A DNA stretch of 64,000 nt from Photobacterium swingsii (GCF_024346715.1 NZ_AP024852.1:992001-1056000); one strand, 5' to 3'. Positions 37,379-46,873 are shown, counted from the stretch's first letter. The notes: generated by a model not told the origin, from the sequence alone. A program made the numbers and translations.

Positions 37379-37394
37379 GGTGATAAAGATCACA
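37379..37394. promoter_or_regulatory. CRP-binding site between nagB and nagE
   Basis: GGTGATAAAGATCACA matches the CRP consensus TGTGA-N6-TCACA at nine of ten positions. It lies between the two candidate NagC boxes and could serve both divergent promoters. Confidence 0.65.
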
Positions 37395-37461
37395 AATGAT
37401 AACGTTTTAATTTGCGGGGCGAAATTAATTTCTTAAACTGCAAAGGACTAAATCGGATAGC

Positions 37462-37471
37462 AAAATAAGTT
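37462..37471. promoter_or_regulatory. Candidate NagC box 2 near nagE
   Basis: AAAATAAGTT, identical to the box at 37327. The left half of a dyad is poor here, so support comes mainly from the exact repeat and position 41 bases before nagE. Confidence 0.35.
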
Positions 37472-37511
37472 ATCTAAATTACATCTAAGAAAACCATAGG
37501 GGGAACTAAGG

Positions 37512-39005
37512 GTGAATATTCTTGGATATTTTCAAAAAGTAGGTAAAGCATTGATGGTGCCAGTCGCCACACTGCCTGCCGCAGCTATTTTAATGGGTAT
37601 TGGTTACTGGATTGACCCGGTAGCTTGGGGCGGTAACAGTGCACTAGCAGCATTTTTGATTAAAGCTGGTGCGGCGATTATCGACAACATGTCAGTGCTA
37701 TTCGCAATTGGTGTTGCGTATGGTATGTCTAAAGATAAAGACGGTGCTGCAGCACTTTCTGGTTTTGTTGGCTTCTTAGTAGTAACAACGCTGCTTTCTC
37801 CGGGCGCTGTTGCACAGATTCAAGGTATTGCACCTGATGCAGTTCCTGCCGCTTTCGGTAAAATCAACAACCAATTCGTTGGTATTTTAGTTGGTATCAC
37901 TTCTGCTGAAATCTACAACCGTTTCTCTGCTGTAGAACTTCACAAAGCACTAGCATTCTTCTCTGGTAAGCGTTTGGTTCCTATCCTAACGTCTTTCGCT
38001 GGTATCTTTATTGCTTTCGTACTTATGTACATCTGGCCTGCAGTTTACGGTGGTCTAGTAAACTTTGGTGAAACAATTCAAGGTATGGGTGAGCTAGGTG
38101 CTGGTATCTACGCATTCTTCAACCGCCTACTGATCCCTGTTGGTCTTCACCACGCACTAAACTCAGTATTCTGGTTTGACGTAGCGGGTATTAACGATAT
38201 CCCTAACTTCCTTGGTGGTGCGAAATCTATCGCTGAAGGTACTGCAACTGTAGGTGTTACAGGTATGTACCAAGCTGGTTTCTTCCCTATCATGATGTTT
38301 GGCCTACCTGGTGCTGCACTTGCGATGTACCACACGGCTAAAGCGAAGAACAAAGAAAAAGTAGCATCTATCATGATTGCTGCAGGTTTCGCTTCATTCT
38401 TCACTGGTGTAACTGAGCCGCTAGAATTCGCATTCATGTTCCTAGCACCTGCGCTATACGTAGTTCACGCAGCACTTGCTGGTCTATCTGTATACATCGC
38501 TGCATCTATGCAGTGGATTGCAGGCTTCGGTTTCTCTGCAGGTCTAGTGGATATGGTTCTATCTACTCGTAACCCACTAGCAGTTAACTGGTACATGCTA
38601 ATTGTACAAGGTCTAGTCTTCTTCGGTCTTTACTATGTAATCTTCCGCACAGCTATCGTTAAGTTCAATCTTAAGACGCCTGGTCGTGAAGACGACGATG
38701 TAGAAGAGTCTTCTGGTGTAACTGGTTCTAAAGAAACTGGTGAGCTGGCTAAGCAGTACCTTAAAGCTCTGGGTGGTCACGGTAACCTAGAAAACATCGA
38801 TGCATGTATCACTCGTCTACGTCTGACTCTTAAAGACAGCAGCCTAGCGAATGAGAAAACATTGAAAGCACTAGGTGCAATGGGTGTGGTTAAACTAGGT
38901 TCAAACAACCTACAAGTTATCCTAGGCCCTCTAGCTGAAATCGTTGCGGGCGAAATGAAAAAAATCCCTGCATCAGAAGATCTATCTGCAGTAAAACTGC
39001 CTTAG
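37512..39005 (+). CDS. nagE: GlcNAc-specific PTS permease, EIICB domains
   Basis: A 497-residue PTS protein of the glucose superfamily. Residues 1 to about 385 are the membrane EIIC domain (VATLPAAAILMGIGYWI, LLIPVGLHHALN, FFTGVTEPLEFAF); residues about 410-490 form EIIB with phosphorylated Cys in NIDACITRLRL. Unlike E. coli NagE (about 650 residues) it lacks EIIA and so must take phosphate from a separate EIIA-Glc. GTG start with GGGGG eight bases upstream. Highly biased codons suggest strong expression. Divergent from nagBAC; followed by its own terminator and an unusual structured region before glnS. Confidence 0.94.
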   Translation: MNILGYFQKVGKALMVPVATLPAAAILMGIGYWIDPVAWGGNSALAAFLIKAGAAIIDNMSVLFAIGVAYGMSKDKDGAAALSGFVGFLVVTTLLSPGAVAQIQGIAPDAVPAAFGKINNQFVGILVGITSAEIYNRFSAVELHKALAFFSGKRLVPILTSFAGIFIAFVLMYIWPAVYGGLVNFGETIQGMGELGAGIYAFFNRLLIPVGLHHALNSVFWFDVAGINDIPNFLGGAKSIAEGTATVGVTGMYQAGFFPIMMFGLPGAALAMYHTAKAKNKEKVASIMIAAGFASFFTGVTEPLEFAFMFLAPALYVVHAALAGLSVYIAASMQWIAGFGFSAGLVDMVLSTRNPLAVNWYMLIVQGLVFFGLYYVIFRTAIVKFNLKTPGREDDDVEESSGVTGSKETGELAKQYLKALGGHGNLENIDACITRLRLTLKDSSLANEKTLKALGAMGVVKLGSNNLQVILGPLAEIVAGEMKKIPASEDLSAVKLP

Positions 39006-39038
39006 TCTCTTCGACAGCTAAGTAAGAATTAATTATCT

Positions 39039-39065
39039 ATCGGCCTCTTTTGAGGCCGATGTTTT
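39039..39065 (+). terminator. Terminator after nagE
   Basis: ATCGGCCTC (39039-39047), loop TTTT, GAGGCCGAT (39052-39060), then GTTTT. Confidence 0.8.
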
Positions 39066-39129
39066 AAGTAAAAAACGTAATACGCGAAGAAGATGACTTC
39101 TGTATTTATCATGGAGGGTGCAGCAAACC

Positions 39130-39258
39130 ATGAGAAAAATGATAAATAGCAGAAGTTATTTCGGTGACTTCTCCTTGTTTTTCAAGGGCAGGTTGTCCTC
39201 AATCCCATGTGGACTCCTGAGTGGAATGTTGTTTATTGGTGCTAAGTTGGCACTGTGA
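39130..39258 (+). CDS. 42-aa ORF, possible SgrT-like regulator of PTS uptake
   Basis: ATG at 39130 has GGAGGGT (39113-39119) upstream at normal spacing; both lie in the loop of the hairpin described for the surrounding RNA. The peptide begins MRKMINSRSYFGDFSLFF, continues KGRLSSIP and ends in a hydrophobic stretch (LLSGMLFIGAKLAL). From memory, E. coli SgrT has YF, nine residues, then RWLSVP; this peptide has YF, nine residues, then RLSSIP, the same spacing. SgrT inhibits the glucose permease PtsG, a homologue of the NagE membrane domain encoded next door. This likeness is short and unverified; an unrelated small membrane peptide, or no peptide at all, remains possible. Confidence 0.5.
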   Translation: MRKMINSRSYFGDFSLFFKGRLSSIPCGLLSGMLFIGAKLAL

Positions 39259-39277
39259 TAAAATTATGTATTGTATT

Positions 39278-39302
39278 AGCCCCGCTTTTGCGGGGTTTTT
39301 TT
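39278..39302 (+). terminator. Strong terminator before glnS
   Basis: CCCCGC (39280-39285), loop TTTT, GCGGGG (39290-39295), then seven T. It is separate from the nagE terminator 230 bases upstream, so a distinct transcript must end here. Confidence 0.9.
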
Positions 39303-39402
39303 ATCCATATCAACAAACAATGCATACTATTTGTTGAGTAGTGAGCCATATTTATGGATCATAGAAGGCTCAAAAATCCTGTAAGCATACGAGGTCTAAT
39401 TG

Positions 39403-41064
39403 ATGAGTGAATCTGAAGCTCGTCCATCAAACTTTATCCGCCAAATTATTGATGCGGATTTAGACAGTGGCAAACATTCAAACGTCCATACCCGATTCCC
39501 GCCGGAGCCGAACGGTTACCTGCATATCGGCCATGCTAAATCTATTTGTTTGAACTTCGGTATCGCTCAGGACTACCAGGGACAATGTAATCTTCGTTTT
39601 GATGATACTAACCCTGAGAAAGAAGACATCGAGTACGTTGAGTCTATTAAGAACGATGTTAACTGGTTAGGCTTCGAGTGGAGTGGTGAGATTTGTTACT
39701 CATCAAACTACTTCGATAAGCTACACGGGTTTGCAGTTGAACTAATTAATAAAGGCTTAGCGTATGTTGATGAGCTAAGTCCTGAGCAGATGCGTGAGTA
39801 CCGTGGCACATTAACAGAGCCTGGTAAGCATAGCCCATACCGTGACCGTAGTGTTGAAGAAAACATCGCGCTGTTTGATCAAATGAAGAACGGTGAGATC
39901 GAAGAAGGCAAGATGTGTCTTCGTGCTAAAATTGATATGGCGTCGCCATTCATGGTTATGCGCGATCCTGTTATCTATCGTGTTCGTTTTGCTACTCACC
40001 ACCAAACGGGTGATAAGTGGTGTATTTACCCTATGTACGACTTCACGCACTGTATCTCAGATGCGTTAGAAGGCATTACACACTCAATTTGTACGCTTGA
40101 ATTCCAAGACAACCGTCGTCTATACGATTGGGTGCTGGATAACATCACTATCGATTGTCAGCCGCGTCAGTACGAGTTCAGCCGCCTGAACCTTGAGTAC
40201 ACGGTTATGTCGAAGCGTAAGCTAAACCAACTAGTAACTGAAAACCTAGTTTCTGGTTGGGACGATCCACGTATGCCAACCATTTCTGGTCTACGTCGCC
40301 GTGGCTTTACGTCTGCATCTATTCGTGAATTCTGTAAGCGTATCGGTGTGACTAAGCAAGATAACACGATCGAAATGAGCTCACTTGAGTCTTGTATTCG
40401 TGATGATCTAAACACCAACGCACCACGTGCGATGGCAGTGCTTGATCCAGTCAAAGTGGTTATCGAAAACTTTGGTGAAACTGAAGTACTAACGGTTGCG
40501 AACCACCCGAACAACCCAGAGATGGGTGAGCGTCAGGTACCATTTAGCCGTGAGGTTTACATCGAGCGTGATGACTTCCGTGAAGAAGCAAACAAGAAGT
40601 ACAAACGCCTAGTTTTAGGTAAAGAAGTGCGTCTACGCGGCGCGTATGTGATCAAAGCTGAACGTATCGAAAAAGATGCGGAAGGTGATATCACAACTAT
40701 CTTCTGTACTTACGATGCAGACACGCTAGGTAAGAACCCTGCTGATGGCCGTAAAGTGAAAGGTGTTATTCACTGGGTATCTGCAGAGGCAGGTCTTCCA
40801 GCTGAGTTCCGTTTGTACGATCGTCTATTTACAGTACCTAACCCAGGTGCAGCTGATGATTTTGTTGCGGTTATTAACCCAGAATCACTGGCTGTTGTGA
40901 ATGGCTTTGTTGAGCCAGCGCTACAAACAGCAGAAGCTGAGAAAGCATTCCAGTTTGAGCGTACGGGTTACTTCTGTGCTGATATTAAAGACTCTTCTGC
41001 TGAGAAGTTGGTCTTTAACCGCACTGTCGGCCTACGTGATACTTGGGCAAAAATTGGTGATTAA
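39403..41064 (+). CDS. glnS: Glutaminyl-tRNA synthetase
   Basis: A 553-residue class I synthetase. HIGH-type motif [15 protein letters not shown] (about residues 34-48) and KMSKS-type VMSKRKL are intact, with the acceptor-binding domain and two C-terminal anticodon-binding barrels. The ATG at 39403 follows GAGG by eight bases; a TTG immediately upstream is not used. As in E. coli it follows nagE. Terminator follows. Confidence 0.97.
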   Translation: MSESEARPSNFIRQIIDADLDSGKHSNVHTRFPPEPNGYLHIGHAKSICLNFGIAQDYQGQCNLRFDDTNPEKEDIEYVESIKNDVNWLGFEWSGEICYSSNYFDKLHGFAVELINKGLAYVDELSPEQMREYRGTLTEPGKHSPYRDRSVEENIALFDQMKNGEIEEGKMCLRAKIDMASPFMVMRDPVIYRVRFATHHQTGDKWCIYPMYDFTHCISDALEGITHSICTLEFQDNRRLYDWVLDNITIDCQPRQYEFSRLNLEYTVMSKRKLNQLVTENLVSGWDDPRMPTISGLRRRGFTSASIREFCKRIGVTKQDNTIEMSSLESCIRDDLNTNAPRAMAVLDPVKVVIENFGETEVLTVANHPNNPEMGERQVPFSREVYIERDDFREEANKKYKRLVLGKEVRLRGAYVIKAERIEKDAEGDITTIFCTYDADTLGKNPADGRKVKGVIHWVSAEAGLPAEFRLYDRLFTVPNPGAADDFVAVINPESLAVVNGFVEPALQTAEAEKAFQFERTGYFCADIKDSSAEKLVFNRTVGLRDTWAKIGD

Positions 41065-41084
41065 TCACTAATAAAATGCAGATG

Positions 41085-41118
41085 CAAAAAAACCAGCCTT
41101 TGGGGGCTGGTTTTTTTT
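41085..41118 (+). terminator. Terminator after glnS
   Basis: AAAAAACCAGCC, 6-base loop, GGCTGG and eight T. Confidence 0.9.
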
Positions 41119-41180
41119 AATTCATTGCAGAGGATTAAGTGTTGAGCTCTTAATCTTATAGTTTTAATGTCTGCGGCGAA

Positions 41181-41627
41181 TTATTTTTGGTCGTGAAGGC
41201 TTTCGTCTTCAGTGCAGTTGCCTTCCATACAGTGACCGTATAGGTATAGGCTATGGTTGGTTAACCTTACATTGAAGCTTGACGCGATTTCCTTCTGACG
41301 TTCTTCAATAACATCATCAGAAAACTCAATCACTTTGCCACAATCAAGGCACACTAAGTGATCGTGGTGGTGCTGAGTCGCTAACTCAAAAACAGATTTT
41401 CCACCTTCGAAATGATGGCGAGTCACAATGCCAGCGTCATCAAATTGGTTTAAGACGCGGTAAACAGTCGCAAGGCCAATCTCTTCACCAATATCGATTA
41501 GTTTTTTATACAAATCTTCAGCACTAATGTGCTGGCAATCTGGTTGTTGTAACACTTCTAAAATCTTTAGACGTGGAAGCGTAACCTTCAAACCTGCTTG
41601 TTTTAGTGCATGGTTATTATCTGACAT
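41181..41627 (-). CDS. fur: Ferric uptake regulator Fur
   Basis: A 148-residue Fur. N-terminal winged helix with GLKVTLPRLKILEVL and LATVYRVLNQF, the histidine-rich metal site HHHDHLVCLDCGKVIEF and the second cysteine pair region HCMEGNC. It represses iron-uptake genes when bound to Fe2+. Convergent with glnS and divergent from the DUF4442 gene; fldA, with a Fur box, is 0.9 kb away. Confidence 0.96.
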   Translation of the reverse strand: MSDNNHALKQAGLKVTLPRLKILEVLQQPDCQHISAEDLYKKLIDIGEEIGLATVYRVLNQFDDAGIVTRHHFEGGKSVFELATQHHHDHLVCLDCGKVIEFSDDVIEERQKEIASSFNVRLTNHSLYLYGHCMEGNCTEDESLHDQK

Positions 41628-41904
41628 CTGGGTTTCCTATTGGCTAGCCGCAAAGTTGGTCTGCGGTAGTCTTTCTCGTATTTATTTATTATAAGTGACG
41701 ATAAGGTAACAATAAACCTTAAAAGCGGATGAATCTAGTCAGCCTCAAATAATTAGTCTGTTTTTTAAATCGTCATATGCTTATGTGTGAATGCTTAGTT
41801 GTGTTGAGTTATTCTTACTGTAAATAAATTCGCTGTTTTTGTTGTTGTTAAATTGTTAGTATTTGTATCTGGCTCTCATCGTACCAGTTGAAAGGAATCG
41901 ACCC

Positions 41905-42459
41905 GTGTACAAGTATTACAAACCCAATATTGTTCGACGAGCATTAAATCTCTGGCCACCTTTTTGGGGGGCTGGCATTAATATCACACATATCAGTGAT
42001 GATTTTCGTGCTGTAGACGTCAATCTAAAATTACGTTGGTGGAATAAAAATGCAAATCGCACTCAGTATGGTGGGAGTATTTTTTCATTGACGGATCCAA
42101 TTTATGCCTTGATGTTGATAGGGATACTTGGGCATGAGTATTATGTATGGGATAAGCAGGCTGACATCAATTTTTTAAAGCCTGGTAGCTCGGATCTTAA
42201 TGCGCATTTCATTATTTCAGACGATTGTGTTCGTTGGATAAAACAACAAACAGCAGACGGTGATAAGTGCTTTCCGGAGTTTGTGGTGAATGTCATGAAT
42301 GCTGACGGAGATACAGTGGCGACGGTTAAACGTGTACTTTATGTGCGTAAGAAGCCCCAATTTAGAGAAGAAAGCAGCAGAGAGCGAGAAGAGGGACTTG
42401 GTTTTGAGGAGCACATAAGTTCAGAAAGCAAAATAGCTTCAGAGAAAGTACATCAATAG
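41905..42459 (+). CDS. DUF4442 hotdog-fold thioesterase-like protein
   Basis: A 184-residue protein of the DUF4442 family, a hotdog fold related to acyl-CoA thioesterases: WPPFWGAGI, LKLRWWNKNANRTQYGGSIFSL, YYVWDKQADINFLKPG and AHFIISDD. The GTG at 41905 is chosen for AAAGGA eight bases upstream; a start at 41863 lacks a ribosome site. A Ser/Glu-rich tail of about 30 residues follows the domain. Probably acts on an acyl thioester; substrate unknown. Located between fur and fldA, where E. coli has no such gene. Confidence 0.82.
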   Translation: MYKYYKPNIVRRALNLWPPFWGAGINITHISDDFRAVDVNLKLRWWNKNANRTQYGGSIFSLTDPIYALMLIGILGHEYYVWDKQADINFLKPGSSDLNAHFIISDDCVRWIKQQTADGDKCFPEFVVNVMNADGDTVATVKRVLYVRKKPQFREESSREREEGLGFEEHISSESKIASEKVHQ

Positions 42460-42480
42460 CCTTATATATTACGCCCATAA

Positions 42481-42507
42481 AAAAACGCGCTTTAAGCGCG
42501 TTTTTTT
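42481..42507. terminator. Bidirectional terminator between DUF4442 gene and fldA
   Basis: AAAAACGCGCTT / AAGCGCGTTTTTTT with A and T runs on both sides. Confidence 0.88.
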
Positions 42508-42537
42508 GTGACTGTCTCACTTAACGTTTGTTAGTGA

Positions 42538-43065
42538 TTAGTCTGCAAGCTCTGCTAGACACATTTCTTCGTAGATTTGACCAACCCACTTCTGAACACG
42601 TTCTTCAGTCAGCTCTGGCTGGCGATCTTCGTCGATACATAGACCGATGAAGTTGTTGTCATCAACAAGTGCTTTAGATGCTTCAAACTCGAAGCCTTCA
42701 GTTGAGAAGTGACCAACAATCGTTGCACCACGGCTTTCTACGATATCACGTACTGTACCCATAGCATCACAGAAATACTCAGCGTAGTCTTCTTGGTCAC
42801 CACAACCAAAGATAGCAACTAGCTTAGTTGAGAAGTCGATGGCTTCTAGTTCAGGGAAGAAATCATCCCAATCACATTGTGCTTCGCCGTAGTACCACGT
42901 TGGGATACCTAGCAGAAGAAGATCAAAGTTATCGATGTCTTCTTTGCTGCTTTTAGCTATGTCTTTAACTTCAACTAAGTTTTTGGTTAGTTGTTTTTGA
43001 ATCATTTTCGCGACAGCTTCGGTATTACCTGTGTCGCTACCAAAGAAGAGTCCAACGCTCGCCAT
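42538..43065 (-). CDS. fldA: Flavodoxin FldA
   Basis: A 175-residue long-chain flavodoxin. The FMN phosphate loop is FFGSDTGNTE, with the flanking aromatic residues in PTWYYGEAQCDWDDF and FGCGDQEDYAEYF. It carries low-potential electrons to enzymes such as MetH, IspG/H and pyruvate formate-lyase activase. A Fur-box-like sequence lies 85 bases upstream, so induction in low iron is expected. Confidence 0.95.
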   Translation of the reverse strand: MASVGLFFGSDTGNTEAVAKMIQKQLTKNLVEVKDIAKSSKEDIDNFDLLLLGIPTWYYGEAQCDWDDFFPELEAIDFSTKLVAIFGCGDQEDYAEYFCDAMGTVRDIVESRGATIVGHFSTEGFEFEASKALVDDNNFIGLCIDEDRQPELTEERVQKWVGQIYEEMCLAELAD

Positions 43066-43149
43066 AGTAGAGATTACCCGTATATAAGATTATGACCGAA
43101 ATAAAATAACGGTTTACAGTAACTAGTTCAGGAAACGCCTGAAATAATT

Positions 43150-43168
43150 TTTAATGATAATCGTTTTG
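43150..43168. promoter_or_regulatory. Fur box upstream of fldA
   Basis: TTTAATGATAATCGTTTTG matches the 19-bp Fur consensus at about 14 positions, including the central AATGATAATC. Position fits the fldA promoter. Confidence 0.6.
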
Positions 43169-43271
43169 ATTAACTAGCGCGAAGGCTTTTCGCTTCAGGC
43201 TATCTCTGATTATCAAATTGTTCAGTGAACAAAGCCGATGAGCCATCATTTTGATTCTCATCAGCAAAACT

Positions 43272-43493
43272 TTACCCTATCCCCGCACCTTCCCAACTCA
43301 GTTGGATTAAACCTTTAGTGATAAAGCCTGCACAGCCCAAGAATAGTACTAGCCAAACAATTTTGCGTCCAAATGGGGGAACATTACCTTGTTGAAGTAC
43401 ATCTTTTATCGCCATACCGATAAAGAAAAAGATTGATGCAAACAACAAGTCCAACCCGATGGATTCAAGCAGATCCATATGCTCGTATAACAC
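43272..43493 (-). CDS. DUF2788 small membrane protein
   Basis: A 73-residue protein with two hydrophobic segments (LDLLFASIFFFIGMAI and IVWLVLFLGCAGFI) separated by QQGNVPPFGRK, the DUF2788 pattern found in vibrios beside fldA and ybfF. The start is GTG at 43493, preceded by AAGGAG five bases away; the ATG at 43478 lacks one. Function unknown. Confidence 0.85.
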   Translation of the reverse strand: MLYEHMDLLESIGLDLLFASIFFFIGMAIKDVLQQGNVPPFGRKIVWLVLFLGCAGFITKGLIQLSWEGAGIG

Positions 43494-43596
43494 ACTGTCT
43501 CCTTACAACGTTTGAGCTAGGGCGAGACTATATCATAACCCAGTACTTACTGTTAACGCCTGCAAACGCTAATCGTTAATATTGATGGCTTTATAG

Positions 43597-43710
43597 TATT
43601 CCAAGGTCATCAGTGATCATATTTGCTGGTGAAAATCACGAGAAAATTACAATCTTCGCCTTGTTTTCAGTACTTCTTCTACGCAACGACTTATCAGAAT
43701 AGGCATTAGT
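43597..43710. repeat. MITE-like intergenic repeat, diverged copy 2
   Basis: Shares the core CGCCTTGTTTTCAGT and TTCT.CGCAA with the element at 6522, and a left part TTGCTGGT.AAAATCA. The ends are more diverged and the inverted ends are not obvious, so boundaries are approximate. Confidence 0.5.
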
Positions 43711-43729
43711 ACCAAGATAGGTGCGTGTA

Positions 43730-44503
43730 TCAATTATCTGCTTTAGCGTCTAAAAAATTGAGGATAATTCGGCTAACAACATCGGGCTTTTCTGCGTGTA
43801 ACCAGTGGCCTGTATTGGCGACCATGTGGGCTTTTGCATTGGGAAATTGCTTTGCGACTTCAGCGCGGTGCGCAGTTTGAATGTATTCGGAGTTTTGCCC
43901 TTTTATAAACAGTGTCTTACCTATAAAAGGTTGGACAGGTTCCCAGCCCATAATAGTTGCATAGTTGGCGATCAAAGCATCAACATTGAAGCGCCATTGA
44001 TAGCCGTTATCACCTTTAGCGAATGATTTTAGTAGAAATTGGCGCACACCTGGCTCAACCACGTGTTGCGCGAGATAAGTTTCAGCTTCGCTACGCTTAT
44101 TCACCGTATGTTTAGCAACTTCCAATAGGCCTTTAAACACATTTTCGTGGCGGTGTTCTTGGTAGGCGACTGGTGCAATATCCATCACGATAAGCTGCGT
44201 TAAGCGATGCTGAGCAACTTCGCTTAATGCCATTGCGACTTTGCCACCCATTGAATGACCAATCACGGCGAATTGCTCGATCTGCAAATGATCGGCAACG
44301 GCCAGTACGTCTTGTGCCATTTCTCGGTATGTAAAACGGTCACTCTTTGGGGATTGTCCATGGTTACGGAGATCAACACTGATCACTTGATAGTGCTCTT
44401 TCAGTGTTCGGGCTAATAAGCCAAGGTTGTCTAAACTGCCAAAAAGGCCATGGATCAAAATGATCGTTTCGCCTTCGCCTTCCACGCGATAATGAAGATT
44501 CAC
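43730..44503 (-). CDS. ybfF: Alpha/beta-hydrolase YbfF
   Basis: A 257-residue alpha/beta hydrolase: oxyanion segment ILIHGLFGSLDN, nucleophile elbow GHSMGG (Ser about residue 85), acid in the region after FIKGQNSEYI, and catalytic His in NTGHWLHAEKP. YbfF is an esterase active on short-chain acyl esters and CoA esters. It is transcribed away from seqA, matching the E. coli ybfF-seqA-pgm order. Confidence 0.92.
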   Translation of the reverse strand: MNLHYRVEGEGETIILIHGLFGSLDNLGLLARTLKEHYQVISVDLRNHGQSPKSDRFTYREMAQDVLAVADHLQIEQFAVIGHSMGGKVAMALSEVAQHRLTQLIVMDIAPVAYQEHRHENVFKGLLEVAKHTVNKRSEAETYLAQHVVEPGVRQFLLKSFAKGDNGYQWRFNVDALIANYATIMGWEPVQPFIGKTLFIKGQNSEYIQTAHRAEVAKQFPNAKAHMVANTGHWLHAEKPDVVSRIILNFLDAKADN

Positions 44504-44594
44504 CGACTAATTTCTCTTGTTGTTAATGGTTTTCCGTAGAGTATAACCGTATATCACGGTATAATCGCACCGTGAATTTTTAAACGGAACGATA

Positions 44595-45158
44595 ATGAAC
44601 ACTACGATGAAGACGATTGAAGTCGACGACGAGCTATACCGCTATATTGCCAGCCAAACTCAGCATATTGGTGAAAGCGCCTCTGACATTCTGCGTCGCT
44701 TACTGATGATGCCTCAGGAAAACCTACAGGTTGCACCTGCACCTGAAGTGGTTATGCCTGTTCGCCCACGCGGTATCGTTGTAAGTAAAGATGCTGGTAA
44801 TGCACCGCAAGTAGATCGTGTAAAAGAAATGCGATCACTACTGATCTCTGATGAGTTCGCGGCACAGGAAAAAGCAATTGGTCGCTTTATGATGATCTTA
44901 TCATCGCTTTATCGCATTGATTCTCAAGGATTCACAGAAGCTGCGGCAATCAAGGGCCGTACACGTGTATATTTCGCAGATAAAGAAGAGACGTTACTCG
45001 CGAGTGGTAAAACTACAAAACCTAAGGCCATTCCTGAGACCCCATTTTGGGTAATTACAAATACGAATACTGATCGTAAACGTCAAATGGTAGAGCAACT
45101 GATGACCAAAATGGGCTTCGGTGGCGATATTACAGAGAAAGTTTGCGGTGAAATTTAA
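44595..45158 (+). CDS. seqA: Replication regulator SeqA
   Basis: A 187-residue SeqA. N-terminal oligomerisation domain [33 protein letters not shown] (counted in two parts), a variable linker, and the C-terminal domain binding hemimethylated GATC pairs ([21 protein letters not shown]). It sequesters new origins and organises the nucleoid, which implies Dam methylation in this organism. An alternative ATG lies 12 bases in. Forms an operon with pgm, 39 bases downstream. Confidence 0.95.
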   Translation: MNTTMKTIEVDDELYRYIASQTQHIGESASDILRRLLMMPQENLQVAPAPEVVMPVRPRGIVVSKDAGNAPQVDRVKEMRSLLISDEFAAQEKAIGRFMMILSSLYRIDSQGFTEAAAIKGRTRVYFADKEETLLASGKTTKPKAIPETPFWVITNTNTDRKRQMVEQLMTKMGFGGDITEKVCGEI

Positions 45159-45197
45159 AGGCGATAAGCCTCTCTTTTTACAAGGATAGAAAACTTT

Positions 45198-46844
45198 ATG
45201 GCGATTCATCCTCGTGCTGGGCAGCAAGCCCAGCAAGAAGATATGCATAACATTCCAGCGTTAGTGGCGAATTACTTCTTAATTGAACCTAATGCTAATA
45301 ATCCGCACCAAGCCGTTGCTTTCGGGACATCAGGTCACCGTGGTACGGCAGATAAAGGCACGTTTAATCAGCATCACATTTGGGCAATTGCTCAAGCGGT
45401 TGCTGAAGTTCGTGCTGAAAATGGTGTAACAGGTCCGCTTTTCTTAGGTAAAGATACTCACGCATTATCAGAGCCTGCATTTACCTCAACGCTCGAAGTG
45501 TTGGTGGCTAATGGCGTTCAAGTCATTATCCAACAAGGTAAAGGTTATACCCCAACACCGGGTATTTCGCATTCTATTCTTTGCCATAATAAAGCGAACA
45601 CAGCCAAGGCGGATGGTATTGTTATCACGCCTTCACACAACCCACCGCAAGATGGCGGCATTAAGTACAACCCTGTACACGGTGGCCCTGCTGAAGGTGA
45701 GTTAACAACTGCGATTGAAGCACGTGCGAATGAAATCATTGCGAATGGTTTAGTAGACGTAAAACGTGTTGCAATCGAAGCCGCTTTTGCGAGTGAGCTT
45801 GTGGTTGAACAAGACTTGGTCGCTCCTTATGTTGATGATCTTGTAAACGTTATCGACATGGCAGCGATTCAAAAAGCCAACCTAACCCTTGGCGTTGATC
45901 CACTAGGCGGTTCAGGTATTGAATACTGGCGTCAGATTGCGGCGCATTATGGTTTAGATCTGACCCTTGTTAATGAATCAATTGATCCATCATTCCGCTT
46001 CATGTCATTGGATAAAGATGGCGTGGTGCGTATGGACTGTTCTTCACCGTATGCAATGGCTGGTTTACTGGCGCACAAAGACAAGTACGATCTTGCTTTT
46101 GGTAATGACCCAGATTACGACCGCCACGGTATTGTTACGCCAGCTGGCCTAATGAACCCAAACCACTTCTTAGCGGTATGTATTGATTACTTATACCGCC
46201 ATCGTCCTGAGTGGCGCGCGGAAGTTGCAGTGGGTAAAACACTGGTATCAAGTGCTTTAATCGACCGTGTGGTTGCCGATCTTGGCCGTGAACTGTGTGA
46301 AGTCCCTGTTGGCTTTAAATGGTTTGTGAACGGTTTATACTCAGGCAAACTTGGTTTTGGTGGCGAAGAGAGTGCAGGCGCATCTTTCTTACGCGCTGAT
46401 GGTACGCCTTGGTCTACTGATAAAGATGGTATTTTGCTTTGCCTGCTTGCGGCTGAAATTACAGCAGTGACAGGTAAAAACCCGCATGAATACTACCTTG
46501 ATTTAGTGGCTAAGCATGGTGAGTCTCAGTACAACCGCTTACAAGCGGTTGCGAATGGTGAGCAAAAAGCGGTACTAAGCAAACTGTCACCAGAAATGGT
46601 AGCGGCAGAAACGCTAGCGGGTGATCCAATTACTGCACGCTTAACTCATGCATCGGGTAATGGCGCAGCAATTGGTGGCCTAAAAGTGACTACCGATAAT
46701 GGTTGGTTCGCTGCTCGTCCATCGGGCACTGAAGATATCTACAAAATTTACTGTGAAAGTTTTAAAGGCGAAGAGCACCTTCGTTTAATTGAAACCGAAG
46801 CACAAGAAATTGTAAGTAAAGTATTTGCAGACGCAGGTTTGTAA
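45198..46844 (+). CDS. pgm: Phosphoglucomutase (alpha-D-glucose-specific)
   Basis: A 548-residue phosphohexomutase. Phosphoserine loop [11 protein letters not shown], metal loop DPDYDRHG, sugar loop [11 protein letters not shown] and phosphate-binding [13 protein letters not shown]. It interconverts glucose-1- and glucose-6-phosphate, linking glycolysis to envelope sugar and glycogen synthesis. AAGGA upstream; terminator downstream. Follows seqA as in E. coli. Confidence 0.97.
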   Translation: MAIHPRAGQQAQQEDMHNIPALVANYFLIEPNANNPHQAVAFGTSGHRGTADKGTFNQHHIWAIAQAVAEVRAENGVTGPLFLGKDTHALSEPAFTSTLEVLVANGVQVIIQQGKGYTPTPGISHSILCHNKANTAKADGIVITPSHNPPQDGGIKYNPVHGGPAEGELTTAIEARANEIIANGLVDVKRVAIEAAFASELVVEQDLVAPYVDDLVNVIDMAAIQKANLTLGVDPLGGSGIEYWRQIAAHYGLDLTLVNESIDPSFRFMSLDKDGVVRMDCSSPYAMAGLLAHKDKYDLAFGNDPDYDRHGIVTPAGLMNPNHFLAVCIDYLYRHRPEWRAEVAVGKTLVSSALIDRVVADLGRELCEVPVGFKWFVNGLYSGKLGFGGEESAGASFLRADGTPWSTDKDGILLCLLAAEITAVTGKNPHEYYLDLVAKHGESQYNRLQAVANGEQKAVLSKLSPEMVAAETLAGDPITARLTHASGNGAAIGGLKVTTDNGWFAARPSGTEDIYKIYCESFKGEEHLRLIETEAQEIVSKVFADAGL

Positions 46845-46873
46845 TCTGGGTTGAGTAAAACTGTGACTAATTG

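Larger units (their letters stand above)
39091..39302 (+). ncRNA. Candidate structured small RNA between nagE and glnS
   Basis: Begins just after the nagE terminator. ACTTCTG (39096-39102) plus ATTTATCAT (39104-39112) pair with ATGATAAAT (39139-39147) plus CAGAAGT (39150-39156): 16 base pairs with a small internal asymmetry and a 26-base loop. TGACTTCT occurs twice (39094 and 39165), so GAAGT at 39152 can instead pair with ACTTC at 39167, giving two competing folds. A TAATAC hexamer at 39078-39083 is a possible -10 box; no good -35 is seen. The transcript would end at a strong terminator (39280-39302). It contains a 42-residue ORF. Family unknown to me; the existence of the transcript is inferred. 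Confidence 0.5.

Noticed and set aside
43238-43260. GATGAG...CTCATC hairpin after the DUF2788 gene
   Set aside because: Read leftward it has a 9-bp stem with one wobble and only TTTGTT after it; the 14-base loop and poor T run make a terminator call too weak to list.
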